From contig JAADVB010000013.1 of the NCBI GenBank assembly GCA_023334545.1, positions 62,001-126,000 on the forward strand: 64,000 bases of DNA, in the 5' to 3' direction. The translations under genes and the position numbers were made by a program. The notes under the pieces were generated by a model that was given only the letters and a program-made list of their open reading frames with translations, ran no database searches and was not told where the DNA came from. This DNA comes from Salisapilia sapeloensis. Lineage: Eukaryota > Oomycota > Peronosporomycetes > Peronosporales > Salisapiliaceae. This document shows positions 1 to 9,364 of this stretch, in pieces. How positions within the stretch are numbered: position 1 is the stretch's first letter; each line of letters starts with the position of its first letter.

Positions 1-64
1 CGCTCTCCTTCTTCCTGCCTCTTTTGTAATAAGCGTAATACTCGATGAGCAGCATGGTAGTCTA

Positions 65-609
65 ATGGTTGGCCGACATGATTTAAAACGGCGTCCTGAA
101 TATCTTTTGGACGCGTACGTGTCGAGATTTCGAGTAGAGATGGTACCATCTCGGATAAATATCCCAGTCGATTCACGGACGCTCGACGTCGTGGTTTCTC
201 TGCGTCTGAATCCGGGCTGTCGGGAGATATGCCTTGGGCATCATGAACACACGTGTGATGGTCGATACAGACGGTCACTACAACTTTACCGATACGAGGC
301 TTCCAGAAAGCTCGTACACGGAATGGACAATCCGGGTATTGAGTGCAGACGACGACGTACACCTGGCGTTTACACTTCTTGTACTTGGTCGTGAACTGAG
401 CTTGGACGGCCCATCGCCGCATGGCCGCTTTAAAGCCAGCAAAGGTCGAAAACTCTTTACCGAGCGACAGCGCCGCTGGAAAGGTGGACGCATCGAGCGT
501 GGTCGCCATTAATTTCTTCGTGGATGGACAGGCCAAGGTCGTACGATTAGTGTACTTCTGTCTACCAAAGGCTTCTCGCAGTTGTTTGTTATGGTTAGAA
601 ACATGTTAG
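65..609 (+). other. Unresolved coding-like stretch at window start
   Basis: Three overlapping plus-strand frames are open here in succession (65-394, 234-512 and 421-609). The 234-512 frame reads like real protein in its middle part (for example VDTDGHYNFTDTRLPESS and EWTIRVLSADDD), but it has stops upstream near 156 and 201 and no partner exon that I can join. It may be the 3' part of a gene that begins outside the window, with introns or frameshifts, or a decayed gene. No family was recognised. From 610 to 841 I see nothing. Confidence 0.2.
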
Positions 610-841
610 GATCATAGGTAACATCAATCCCACTGTTTGTAGCGCTCCCACTTGCTACTCATCAACTGCAGTTCGTTCATTTTTACTAGAGACATGTGCT
701 ATTTACATGGAGATACAGGAATACATTCGGATTCATCAAAGATTTTCTAGTCGTTTGTTGAAAGAGGTACAATCAAGTGTGTACACACGACGGGTTGTTG
801 AGATGTTGTGTTTTCGGTTTAGAAAGCAATGAACATGTTCT

Positions 842-1708
842 CTATTCCTCTTCACTTTCGTCGGAAGCGAAGAGCATTTCACAGATGCGGTCGTCGAGTG
901 ACCACTCGTCTTCACAAGCTGGGAAAGCAAGCAAGAAGGCAATGATATCACTAGGTTCCTGATCCTGTAAATCTAACCATTCGACAATCTCCAAGACGGT
1001 TTTGCCTTCGAAATGGAAATTTGTCACTTGCTCACCAAAGCGGTCATTTTCAGCACTCGTAGCTGACATTGAGCTGTCACGATGAGACTCGGGGTCGTCG
1101 TCAAAGTTACTTTCGTACATCTCTCGAGGGTACTCGGACGGTGTCTGCAGTTCGATTTCGGCCCATAGCTCTTGTTTCGTATGGACACCAAAGCCGACGC
1201 TTACTTTGAAATGCACATGAGTCAATATGGCCGAGTCATCGTTGTCATCGTTTTCGTCGCTTTCAATAGCAGTCGCAGCTTTATATCTAGCGAACTCATA
1301 CTTTACGATAAGCTCTGTCGAGTTATCCTCGACGGCCTTCTTTCGCTTTTTGTTCTTGTGCTGAGAATTGTTCGGGCGTTGCCATACCACTGTGGTTGTC
1401 ATCGTGACGTTACGATCATCGTCATAGCTACATTCATGCTCCTGGACTATCATCGAATCCATAAGATCTTTAAATGCAGTCGTTGGGGTGTCCATTGCGA
1501 CTCCATCGACCAAGTCCTTGGCAGTTGGATGCATGAGCATCTTGCTTTTCAGCCTCTGTGTGTCATACGCACGTTTAGTGTACGCATAGAGCTCCCTGAG
1601 AGCGTCTTCTCTCATTGCAACATCATTCTCTTCTAGTTGTTTCACAGCAGCTTCGGCTGCAGACGCCACGGCACTGCCGATACTACTAAATCGAGCATTT
1701 CCAGTCAT
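842..1708 (-). CDS. Conserved-looking hypothetical protein, 288 aa
   Basis: Single-exon frame from ATG at 1708 to a stop at 842. I do not recognise the family. The N-terminal third (about residues 5-60) is Ala/Glu-rich and probably helical. A basic KNKKRKK patch near residues 118-124 could be a nuclear localisation signal. The middle holds a run of Asp/Asn residues, and the C-terminus is very acidic, ending SDESEEE. No signal peptide or membrane segment is visible. Its start codon lies only 85 bp from that of the divergent MULE-derived gene at 1794, so the two probably share a promoter region. The length and stop-free frame support a real gene; the function is unknown. Confidence 0.7.
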   Translation of the reverse strand: MTGNARFSSIGSAVASAAEAAVKQLEENDVAMREDALRELYAYTKRAYDTQRLKSKMLMHPTAKDLVDGVAMDTPTTAFKDLMDSMIVQEHECSYDDDRNVTMTTTVVWQRPNNSQHKNKKRKKAVEDNSTELIVKYEFARYKAATAIESDENDDNDDSAILTHVHFKVSVGFGVHTKQELWAEIELQTPSEYPREMYESNFDDDPESHRDSSMSATSAENDRFGEQVTNFHFEGKTVLEIVEWLDLQDQEPSDIIAFLLAFPACEDEWSLDDRICEMLFASDESEEE

Positions 1709-1793
1709 TTTGTCTACTTTTGATGTTGTTTCGAACGATTTTCAAACGGTTCGAAAAACCGGACTAGGACACTAAACGCGGACACAAACGAGT

Positions 1794-3770
1794 ATGAACG
1801 TGCCGAAGTGCGGTGCCGACGGAGAAGCTCTTGCTGGGGAAGATTATGCGCTGCATATGAGACAGCAATTCCGATCCTTTGAAGAGTTTAAGACTGCCTT
1901 GTTAAAATGGGCATTGCACGCACACTTCTCTCCTCGCATTCGATATTCGAATAAGCGCTATAAAGTCGCTGTCTGTATGAACGCACCGAAAGAATGTCCC
2001 TTTCGCGTACGTGCTGTGTGGAAGGACAAGAAGCAATGCGTTGAAATCACAGTGCTTAAGCCTGATCACACTGCGTGTCTCGGTGCTGCGCCAGCAGGTC
2101 GATCGCCCCTGAGTAATTTAGCCTTTTTGACAGACACAGTCGCAGAGTATCTCCAGCCGGACAGTGATATACGCGCCCAGGAAGTACAGAATGTTGTTGC
2201 ACATAGACTTGGCTACAGCTTGGACTATGCAGTATGCTATCGAGTGGCTCGTAAGCTACAGGAACGCTTTTTCGGCCACGAACGCGCTCAATTCGAGCTT
2301 CTTCCTGCCTATTGCCAAGTACTACAGACGAAAGACCCGTCAGGAAGTTTCATCCTTGAGCTCGATCCTTTTAGTAATGAATTCCAACGCATTTTTATAT
2401 GTCCGTCCGCGAGCAAAAACGTGCTTGCGGCGTCCCCACCACTGTTATTCATAGAGGCAGGACGTGCTGCTGCCAACTACCACCACACTCTATTCTTTGC
2501 TGCTTGCCTTGATGGCAATGGAGAACTAGCGCTGTTGTGTTGGGCGCTTGTAGAGGAAGAAACACAAGGCAGTTGGCAGTGGTTCATGTCGAACATGAAA
2601 CGTTCCTTGCCTTCCCTTGAAACGCTGCATCCAGCTATCATCATCGACGGCGAGGTCGGTTCTCAATCAGCCGTTCTGACTGAGATGCCTGGAGCTCATG
2701 TCAGCTTATGTTGGGAAGCATTAGGGTCCAAGATCCGAGAAGCTTTCGGTTCAGACGTCCTGAAGACGTTCCAACACCTCGCAGCAACGCATTCTCCTGA
2801 TCAGTTCCAGCAAGCTTTAGTGTCGCTCTGGTCACGCAATGCCTTAGCTCACGACTTTCTCCAATCGCTGTCTCCGGCCTCGTTTTCCAATGCGTTTTTC
2901 CCTACTCCACGCTTTGGCATTCGCAGTCTCCAGCCTCTCCGTTTGTTGTTCCAGCGACTTTCCGGTGAAACGTCTATGGCAGTCTTGGATTGTCTGATGG
3001 GTATCTGGGATACAGAGATGGACACAAGGGCAAAGCGAGTGCGTACGGCAGAGCAGTATCCGCAAGGAACAAAGTACACGACGATTAGTCAGCGATCACT
3101 CAAGCAAGCGATCGCAGGAGCTAGTAAGTACGACGTGGTTCTAGATCAAAATGCAGAACAGACGTCGGTAGCGGTCGTGAAAGAACGATCGACGGTCAAG
3201 TATGACGCACCGACATTCCATGTAAGTCTGTCCGAAAAGACGTGTTCGTGTGGACTATTCCAAGACACGTGGATGCCATGTGCACATGCTGTGGCAGTCA
3301 TGTACAAGCTTCGGTATGCGCCAGATCAGTATATGCCGACATACTCCACTGTCGGACCGTACGTGAGTGGATATAGTTCAGCATTTCCTGTTGTGATGCT
3401 GGATGACGTGAGGTCAGTGCAGTATGGAGACCAGTTTTCCCATACGCTCGCACCGGATGAAGATGCTTCGTTACTGGCAGAAGTAGCGTCTTTAAGTGGC
3501 ATGGAATCTGAGCTGCAGTCGATATCGGCGTCCGCAGCCGAACTCAAAGCGATTCATGGGGGTGAATTGATCGGAGATGGCACGTGGAAGTGTGCTGCAC
3601 CGACTGCCAGAGGTCCTGGCGAACGCAAAGCCGGTCGGAAGAAGAAGAAAGTAATGGGCAAGCGCGAGAGTGGAGAGACTGGACCGAAGCGACGCATGCC
3701 GAAATGTTCTGTTTGTCGGCAAGTCGGTCACTACAAGACGAAATGTCCGCTAAGTGAAGTGTCAATCTAG
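1794..3770 (+). CDS. MULE transposase-derived protein with SWIM finger and zinc knuckle
   Basis: 658 residues in one exon. The N-terminal part (about 20-105) resembles the MuDR/FAR1-type DNA-binding region, including NAPKECPFRVRAVW. Residues about 215-310 follow the MULE DDE core (LLFIEAGRAAA, then ACLDGNGELALLCWALVEEE, then IIIDGEVGSQSAV). A SWIM zinc finger lies near residues 482-500 (TCSCG then PCAHA, a CxC...CxH pattern). A C-terminal CX2CX4HX4C zinc knuckle (CSVCRQVGHYKTKC) lies near 637-650. The usual first Asp of the DDE core appears to be Glu here, and the usual Cys/His pair after the second Asp lacks its His. With single-copy placement between ordinary genes, this suggests a domesticated transposase acting as a DNA-binding regulator rather than an active element. 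I saw no terminal inverted repeats, but this was not searched exhaustively. Confidence 0.8.
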   Translation: MNVPKCGADGEALAGEDYALHMRQQFRSFEEFKTALLKWALHAHFSPRIRYSNKRYKVAVCMNAPKECPFRVRAVWKDKKQCVEITVLKPDHTACLGAAPAGRSPLSNLAFLTDTVAEYLQPDSDIRAQEVQNVVAHRLGYSLDYAVCYRVARKLQERFFGHERAQFELLPAYCQVLQTKDPSGSFILELDPFSNEFQRIFICPSASKNVLAASPPLLFIEAGRAAANYHHTLFFAACLDGNGELALLCWALVEEETQGSWQWFMSNMKRSLPSLETLHPAIIIDGEVGSQSAVLTEMPGAHVSLCWEALGSKIREAFGSDVLKTFQHLAATHSPDQFQQALVSLWSRNALAHDFLQSLSPASFSNAFFPTPRFGIRSLQPLRLLFQRLSGETSMAVLDCLMGIWDTEMDTRAKRVRTAEQYPQGTKYTTISQRSLKQAIAGASKYDVVLDQNAEQTSVAVVKERSTVKYDAPTFHVSLSEKTCSCGLFQDTWMPCAHAVAVMYKLRYAPDQYMPTYSTVGPYVSGYSSAFPVVMLDDVRSVQYGDQFSHTLAPDEDASLLAEVASLSGMESELQSISASAAELKAIHGGELIGDGTWKCAAPTARGPGERKAGRKKKKVMGKRESGETGPKRRMPKCSVCRQVGHYKTKCPLSEVSI

Positions 3771-4047
3771 AATATAGGTGATTTGGATGTCCAAACTAGA
3801 ATTGGTCGTTTTTTTGTTTTTATAGCTAGAATGTTGGAAATAATAGCGACATAAAAGAAGATATAATTGTGATATGATTAAAGAAGGGGACATAATGGAA
3901 TGCCTATTATTTTATGAGACGATGGATGGCTGAGCAATAAACGCTCGACCAGTGATTGAGAGGTGTCGCGTAGGATCCTTTAGGGCTCGATCGACGTCTT
4001 TTACGAAGCAAAGCTACCTTCTATTCGTATCTCATTAGCACAGCACT

Positions 4048-5844
4048 ATGGCGGATAACTCTGGTTCGTATTGAATGTTATCCTACCTCCTTGTATCGTT
4101 CATAAGCTCATATTATTTTCATTCGGATGTAGATAAAAAGCCTGGACTTAACCCAGGCGCCAAGTCCTTTTCTTTTAACCCCGGTGCAGCTACCTTTACG
4201 CCGAACTTTGGAGGACCTCCTCCGGCTCCGGCAGAGGACCTCCCGGCTAAGACGAGCTTCACGCCTGTGATGCCAACGCCCAAGAAGGGTGGCGCTGCGG
4301 TCATTGGCGGAGGTGACGAGCCTCCTTCCGCTCCGGAAGCTTCTGCTGAAGAAACCAAGGAAGAGACCGAGGAAGAGGCAAAGGAAGAGGCAAAAGAAGA
4401 GGCAAAGGAAGAGGAGGAATCGGTGGAACAAGTGCAGGAGAAGGTAGAGGAGATGAACGTGGAGGACGATGGAGAGGACGACTATGACGAGGAAGGTGAA
4501 GCACCCAAAGAAGAGGAGGTGGGTGATGAAGATCCTCGTGAACACTTGAACGTCGTGCTCATTGGCCACGTCGATGCTGGCAAATCGACACTTTCAGGAA
4601 ACATCTTGTACCTCATGGACATGGTCGACAAGCGTACGATTGAGCGATACGAGAAGGAAGCTCGTACGCGTAACCGTGAGAGTTGGTTCCTAGCGTTCAT
4701 CATGGACACGGGTGAGGAAGAGCGTGCAAAGGGAAAGACTGTGGAAGTCGGACGTGCCCACTTTGGCACGGAGAACCGTCGTTTCACGATTCTCGACGCG
4801 CCAGGCCATAAGAACTATGTGCCGAACATGATCCAGGGTGCATCTCAAGCCGACGTGGGTATCCTCGTCATCTCTGCTCGTAAGGGCGAGTTCGAAACTG
4901 GCTTCGAGCGTGGTGGGCAGACGCGTGAGCACGCGATGCTTGCCAAGACGCTGGGTATCGACAAGCTCCTGGTCGTTGTGAACAAGATGGATGAAGCCGA
5001 GTGGGCGCAAGAACGCTTTGACGAGTGTGTCGGTAAGCTCCGTCCGTTCTTGCGATCGTGTGGGTTCCCCGTCAAGAAAGACGTTGCGTTCATCCCGATC
5101 TCTGGCCTCACGGGTGAGAACATCAAGGACCGCGTGACCAAGGAAGTCGCTCCGTGGTACGAAGGTGACTCGCTCATCAACTTTATGGACAAGATGCATA
5201 TTGGTAACCGACAGTGGGACGCACCTCTGCGTGTCCCGATCTTGGACCGATACCAAGACCGTGGTACCGTCGCTCTAGGCAAGGTGGAAGCTGGTGTCTT
5301 AAAGAGCGGACAGAAGGTGATGCTCATGCCCACGGGTACGCAGGCTCTTGTGACGCAAGTCTACATCAACGACGAGCCTGTGCGTACGGCCAAGGTCGGT
5401 GAGAACGTGACGATGCGCGTGAATTGCGGATTGGAGGACATTCAAAAGGGTTTTGTTCTGTGTCCGACGGACAAGAGCGGTGAGAACGTCGAGCGTCCAC
5501 CCAAGGCCGTCCACTCGTTCATCGCTCAGATCGCTCTCGTTGATACGCTCGAGCACCGACCGTTGTTGACGGCCGGATACACGAGCATCCTGCACATCCA
5601 CACGATCGTCCAAGAGTGTACGATCGCCAAACTTTTGCGACCGATTGACCCGAAGACTGGCAAGCCAGTTAAGAAACCCGTCAAGTTCATCAAGCAAGGA
5701 CAGAGCGTGATCTGCCGCATTGATGTTGAACGTAGCATCATGGTGGAACTGTTTTCGTCGATGCCGCAACTAGGCCGATTGACGTTGCGTGACGAAGGAA
5801 AGACGATTGGTATTGGCAAAGTGATGCAGCTCGGCAAGGAGTAA
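4048..5844 (+). CDS. GSPT1/SUP35 homologue: Eukaryotic peptide chain release factor 3 (eRF3)
   Basis: GTPase that works with eRF1 to end translation in the cytoplasm. Model: exon 1 4048-4063, intron 4064-4132 (69 bp), exon 2 4133-5844; 575 aa. The splice gives MADNSDKKPGLNPGAKSF. The open frame from an ATG at 4075 runs through the intron and adds a false hydrophobic N-terminus. Overlapping PAM2-like motifs (LNPGAKSF, FNPGAATFTP) near residues 10-28 should bind poly(A)-binding protein. An acidic Glu/Lys repeat (EEAKEEAKEE) follows. GTPase motifs: G1 GHVDAGKS near 150-157, G3 DAPGH, G4 NKMD, G5 near ISGLTG. Domains 2 and 3 are complete. There is no Gln/Asn-rich prion-like region as in yeast Sup35. 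The donor GTTCGT is not ideal, so the first exon is the least certain part. Confidence 0.95.
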
Positions 5845-5898
5845 GAGACATTTGTTTACAACAGTAGATGCGCTTTGCTTGCTTTTTCTTGTTTTTAT

Positions 5899-7223
5899 TT
5901 ACTTGAGTTGATCAAGAGATGCACCGAGTTGTTCTCGTGCGACGAAGAAGATGGACACGAGAGACGTTAGTTGCAGCTGCTCGGAGCTACCGGTGGATAA
6001 ACGATGCTCAAGCTGCGCCAGTTGATCGTACAGGTACATGCGCGCCTTGGGCGGCAAGTCTAGCTCGGTCGTTGCAGCGTACACGTCTTGAAGGAGGTCG
6101 CTCGTGGCGTATCCTTTTATAGCTTGGAGCTCACTGCACTTGGCTACGGCAGAGGCAAAGTCCAGAGTCCAGAGCCAATGCAGAACGCTCTTAATATCGC
6201 TCGGAAGAGGATTTCCAGTGCACAGGTAGACGTTGGTCTCATCAATGTCGTCGTAGCCGAGGGAGGTTGCTTGCAGGATGTTCAAGATACGACGCATGTC
6301 GCCTTGACCGAGTTTCAAGAGCGCTTTGAAGCCATCTTCTGTCAGGTTTAAGCTATGGAGGTGGTTAAAGCAAGGGTTGGATGTTGAGTAGAAGATCAAA
6401 TTACTTCTCGAGCTGAGCGATGTGTTGGATACGGTCACGCACTTGTTCGTCGCTGAGAGGAGCAAAGCGAAAGCGAGTGCATCGGGATTGGAGAGCTGGA
6501 ATAATCTTGCTGACGTAGTTGCAGATAAGACAGAAGCGAGCGTTCTTGGTATACTTTTCGATGACTAGAAGAGAGATGAGAATGGAGATAGTGCTTGGTG
6601 CAGGAGACGATGTACCTCGACGAAGAGAGAATTGAGCATCGTTAGTCATCGAATCAGCCTCGTCCAATATCACGAGCTTTACTCCGGTACTAGTACGCTT
6701 GTTATGTTTTGCTCGTCAAGGGTGGAAGGGTGAGTAGGTACCTAAAGAGCTTTTTCGTGCCGGCAAACTCCTTTACTTGATTTCGAACGACGTCAATACC
6801 ACGGTCATCAGAAGCATTGAGCTAGATATTAATGTAGGAGTTAGTATAAGGTTCCTGCGCGGTCGTATGAGATGCTATTGAGGCGTACTTCGAGCACCAT
6901 GGAGCCGTAGTTTTTGCCATAGAGTCGACGGGCAGCAGCGATAATCATCGAGGTTTTGCCTGTACCAGGTGGGCCGTAGAAAAGGAGATGGGGAAGCTTT
7001 TGAGCATCAATAAGCTTGTTCAAAGTCGAAATGATCTGCGTATGAGCGATCACATCGTCTAGACTCGATGGTCGGTACTTTTCGACCCACGGCCACGACT
7101 CCGTCGACCTGTTTCTCGCTGAGATACCTTCAAATCTAATTACCATCATACCATTGAATATAATGTATTAAAAAGTAAAATGTATCATGCAGTATAGAAG
7201 CCATACTGGGGTGTTGTCTCCAT
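5899..7223 (-). CDS. RFC3: Replication factor C small subunit (RFC3 / human RFC5 type)
   Basis: Clamp-loader AAA+ subunit that opens and loads PCNA in the nucleus. Six exons read on the minus strand: 7223-7207, 7108-6889, 6821-6742, 6689-6616, 6564-6405 and 6352-5899; introns of 98, 67, 52, 51 and 52 bp all begin GT and end AG and keep frame; 334 aa, the usual length. Motifs: WVEKYRP, Walker [20 protein letters not shown], Walker B LDEAD, the SRC arginine-finger motif, and RFC C-terminal collar helices. Exon 1 (METTPQ) is the least certain; an alternative in-frame ATG sits at 7149. The start lies 27 bp from the divergent ATG at 7251. Confidence 0.93.
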
Positions 7224-7250
7224 GTCCACATCTTCCGTCATTTTGTTGCT

Positions 7251-7895
7251 ATGGGTTTTCGCGGGAAACGTCGTAGGTTGCTCGAGTCTATACATTACCT
7301 TCACGCAACATCCTTTCAACTTGAATTACGCACCAGCAAAAATCGATACGAGATGGAGACACCAGAGCACCAAGAATCGATGGAAACGAGTACTTCTGTC
7401 CAGCAGATCTCTACGAGCGAATTCGAACGTCAAGCTGAAGAGTACACGGCTGAGCAAGTGGAACGTCTCAATGCTGCTGTGCGTGATGAGCCTGATATTG
7501 GACGCAACTCGGTCTACTTTCGGAATCCGACAAACGTGAAGAAAGGGCTGCCAGTATTCCAAGGTCGTCATACTCGATTTGTCTATGACGATCAGGATGA
7601 TATTATCGATAGTGTGGACGTGAGTAAGGAGAAACAAGATGGTCCGCACGTCCGTACGGCGGATGAATTGAGTGACTCGAGCGATGGTGAAGAGATGAGC
7701 GAAGAAGAGGATGAAACCGGTGTCTCGAATCGATTCCATCCGTACGGAAGAACTGAGGAAAAACAGGATGTGGAAATGGGCGACGAGGAAGTTGGTGACT
7801 TGCTTTCAAAGATGCAGCATGAGATGCATCAAGTTGCTTTGGACGAGCAAGCGCTCCTCAACCAAGCAAAGGCTGCGGACGTGGACATGCAATAG
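7251..7895 (+). CDS. Acidic hypothetical protein
   Basis: Frame of 214 aa from ATG 7251; a second in-frame ATG at 7353 (METPEHQ) may be the true start, or a small intron may begin near 7273. I do not recognise the family. The central part, with RNSVYFRNPTNVKKG and RHTRFVYDDQDDIID, looks conserved. It is followed by a Ser/Asp/Glu-rich segment and a short helical end (DLLSKMQHEMHQVALDE). No signal peptide or membrane segment is evident, so a nuclear or cytosolic role is likely. It is divergent from RFC3 with almost no spacer and convergent with the CCDC42-like gene, whose stop lies about 94 bp beyond this one. Confidence 0.6.
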   Translation: MGFRGKRRRLLESIHYLHATSFQLELRTSKNRYEMETPEHQESMETSTSVQQISTSEFERQAEEYTAEQVERLNAAVRDEPDIGRNSVYFRNPTNVKKGLPVFQGRHTRFVYDDQDDIIDSVDVSKEKQDGPHVRTADELSDSSDGEEMSEEEDETGVSNRFHPYGRTEEKQDVEMGDEEVGDLLSKMQHEMHQVALDEQALLNQAKAADVDMQ

Positions 7896-7988
7896 GGATC
7901 AGGCATCAAGTCTGGATAACTTATGCATTGTTTCCATTGCTTTTCGATATTCAAATGTATTTTTCCATTCCACAAGTGCCCTGGCTTA

Positions 7989-9116
7989 CTATTGTTTTGA
8001 ATTCGTATTCGCCTTTGCGTCTTCCACATTGTTGTTCGTAGATGCCATTGGAGCATGGGCATTTCCCTTCTTCGACGCTCGTTGCATCTCCAATCGGTAC
8101 TGAACGATAGCAGTGAAGTCCAGCATGTATGCTGCGACGGCATCCAAATCGACAAGCGCATTCTGGCCTTGATGTAGAATATCGGATTCTGACACGCCCG
8201 TCAGTAAACTCTGCTGTGTCCCATTCCCATTAGCATTGTCTTCCATGGATGTGTTTTCCACCGCTGCAGACTTACAGCCGTCCATGTGCTTTAGAATTTG
8301 ACCATGGACACCGCTAGTACATCGCTGCACGAGGTTTTCAATCGCCATGATGATTTGTCCTAACGCCAGCGTCTTCTGCGTCGTCTGTCTTAAACTCGCG
8401 TCGGCTTCATGTTGCATCTTCATTGACCGCAACTCTTCTGTTTCACGGTCTCGTTGCAAGGCGGCGATTTTGTTATTCGCCATCAAGATTTCATTCGCAC
8501 GTTCCTTCTGGAAAAACGCAAGTGAACTACGTTTGCGCTCGGTTTCATCCTCCTGTGTCACTTGGTTTTGACTCAAGTCTCGATTCGTTTCCATTAACGT
8601 TCGATAGCGATTCACTAGATCCGCTATCTCAGGATAATCTTCTGGCACGCTTTCCTGCACCGACTCGAGGTATTTCATATACTTTATATTTTTTTGTACT
8701 TTGGACCGAAGTCGATCACTTTCATCTTGGAGTTGTTGCAGTCGAAGGTGGAGATCTTCTAGCTCCCGCTCTTTCAATTCTCGTTGCTTGACTTCCTCTG
8801 ATGCACGCTTTACAGCTCGATTCCGCTTGGACTCATTCTCTTGTAAAAACTTATTGAATTTGATCAATGACTCTTGTAGTTCCAAGTCTTTCTTCCGAAG
8901 ACGATCTTCCCGGCGTCCAAACGCATCTTCTCGACGAGCAAATTCCTCCTTTTGGGCATCTAGTGCTTCCTGCACTTCAAACATTTGACGACGCTTTTCT
9001 AGTAACCTCGTGGCAGGCGAGACGTTTTCCAGCGTTAAAGTCGGAGGCACCTTACTAGACTTGTTCATAATCATGGCTGCTCCAGCAGCACTAAAAGGAC
9101 TCGATCGGCCATCCAT
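7989..9116 (-). CDS. CCDC42/CFAP73-like: CCDC42/CFAP73-like axonemal coiled-coil protein (DUF4200)
   Basis: 375 aa, one exon. The N-terminal region (about residues 32-160) matches the DUF4200 helical domain of the CCDC42/CFAP73 (MIA2) family: SPATRLLEKRRQMFEVQEAL, then LIKFNKFLQENESKR, then a long Glu/Arg/Leu-rich coiled coil. Chlamydomonas members form the MIA complex near the inner dynein arms. A second helical part covers residues 165-280 and a low-complexity Asn/Ala tail ends the protein. Its presence fits an organism with flagellate zoospores. It diverges from the RGS gene (248 bp between start codons). Whether it is the CCDC42 or CFAP73 branch I cannot tell. Confidence 0.85.
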   Translation of the reverse strand: MDGRSSPFSAAGAAMIMNKSSKVPPTLTLENVSPATRLLEKRRQMFEVQEALDAQKEEFARREDAFGRREDRLRKKDLELQESLIKFNKFLQENESKRNRAVKRASEEVKQRELKERELEDLHLRLQQLQDESDRLRSKVQKNIKYMKYLESVQESVPEDYPEIADLVNRYRTLMETNRDLSQNQVTQEDETERKRSSLAFFQKERANEILMANNKIAALQRDRETEELRSMKMQHEADASLRQTTQKTLALGQIIMAIENLVQRCTSGVHGQILKHMDGCKSAAVENTSMEDNANGNGTQQSLLTGVSESDILHQGQNALVDLDAVAAYMLDFTAIVQYRLEMQRASKKGNAHAPMASTNNNVEDAKANTNSKQ

Positions 9117-9364
9117 TCCTCTTCAACGTAGAAAGATAATCTTGGCATTGACTCGAAATCTGGTCAGGAGATATAAATAGAAATGGACGAGGAAGGTCGA
9201 TAGTGCAGTCTATTGATGAACGCGTGAAACGACGCACAGGGAAAGTGGTAACGTCGCCATAAGAGTCCAAGACGTCTTCCGTAGGCCAGATCGGGACAAG
9301 CAATTTACCATTTACCTCCCCTTTAGTACCCTTCACCAACTCATAGCTCCGCAAGCAAGCAGCA

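Noticed and set aside
51-130. tRNA-like A-box (TAGTCTAATGG) near the window start
   Set aside because: No matching acceptor stem and only a poor B-box downstream; it does not fold as a tRNA.
4075-4132. Hydrophobic N-terminus of eRF3 starting at ATG 4075
   Set aside because: It is the translation of an intron; splicing 4064-4132 restores a standard eRF3 start.
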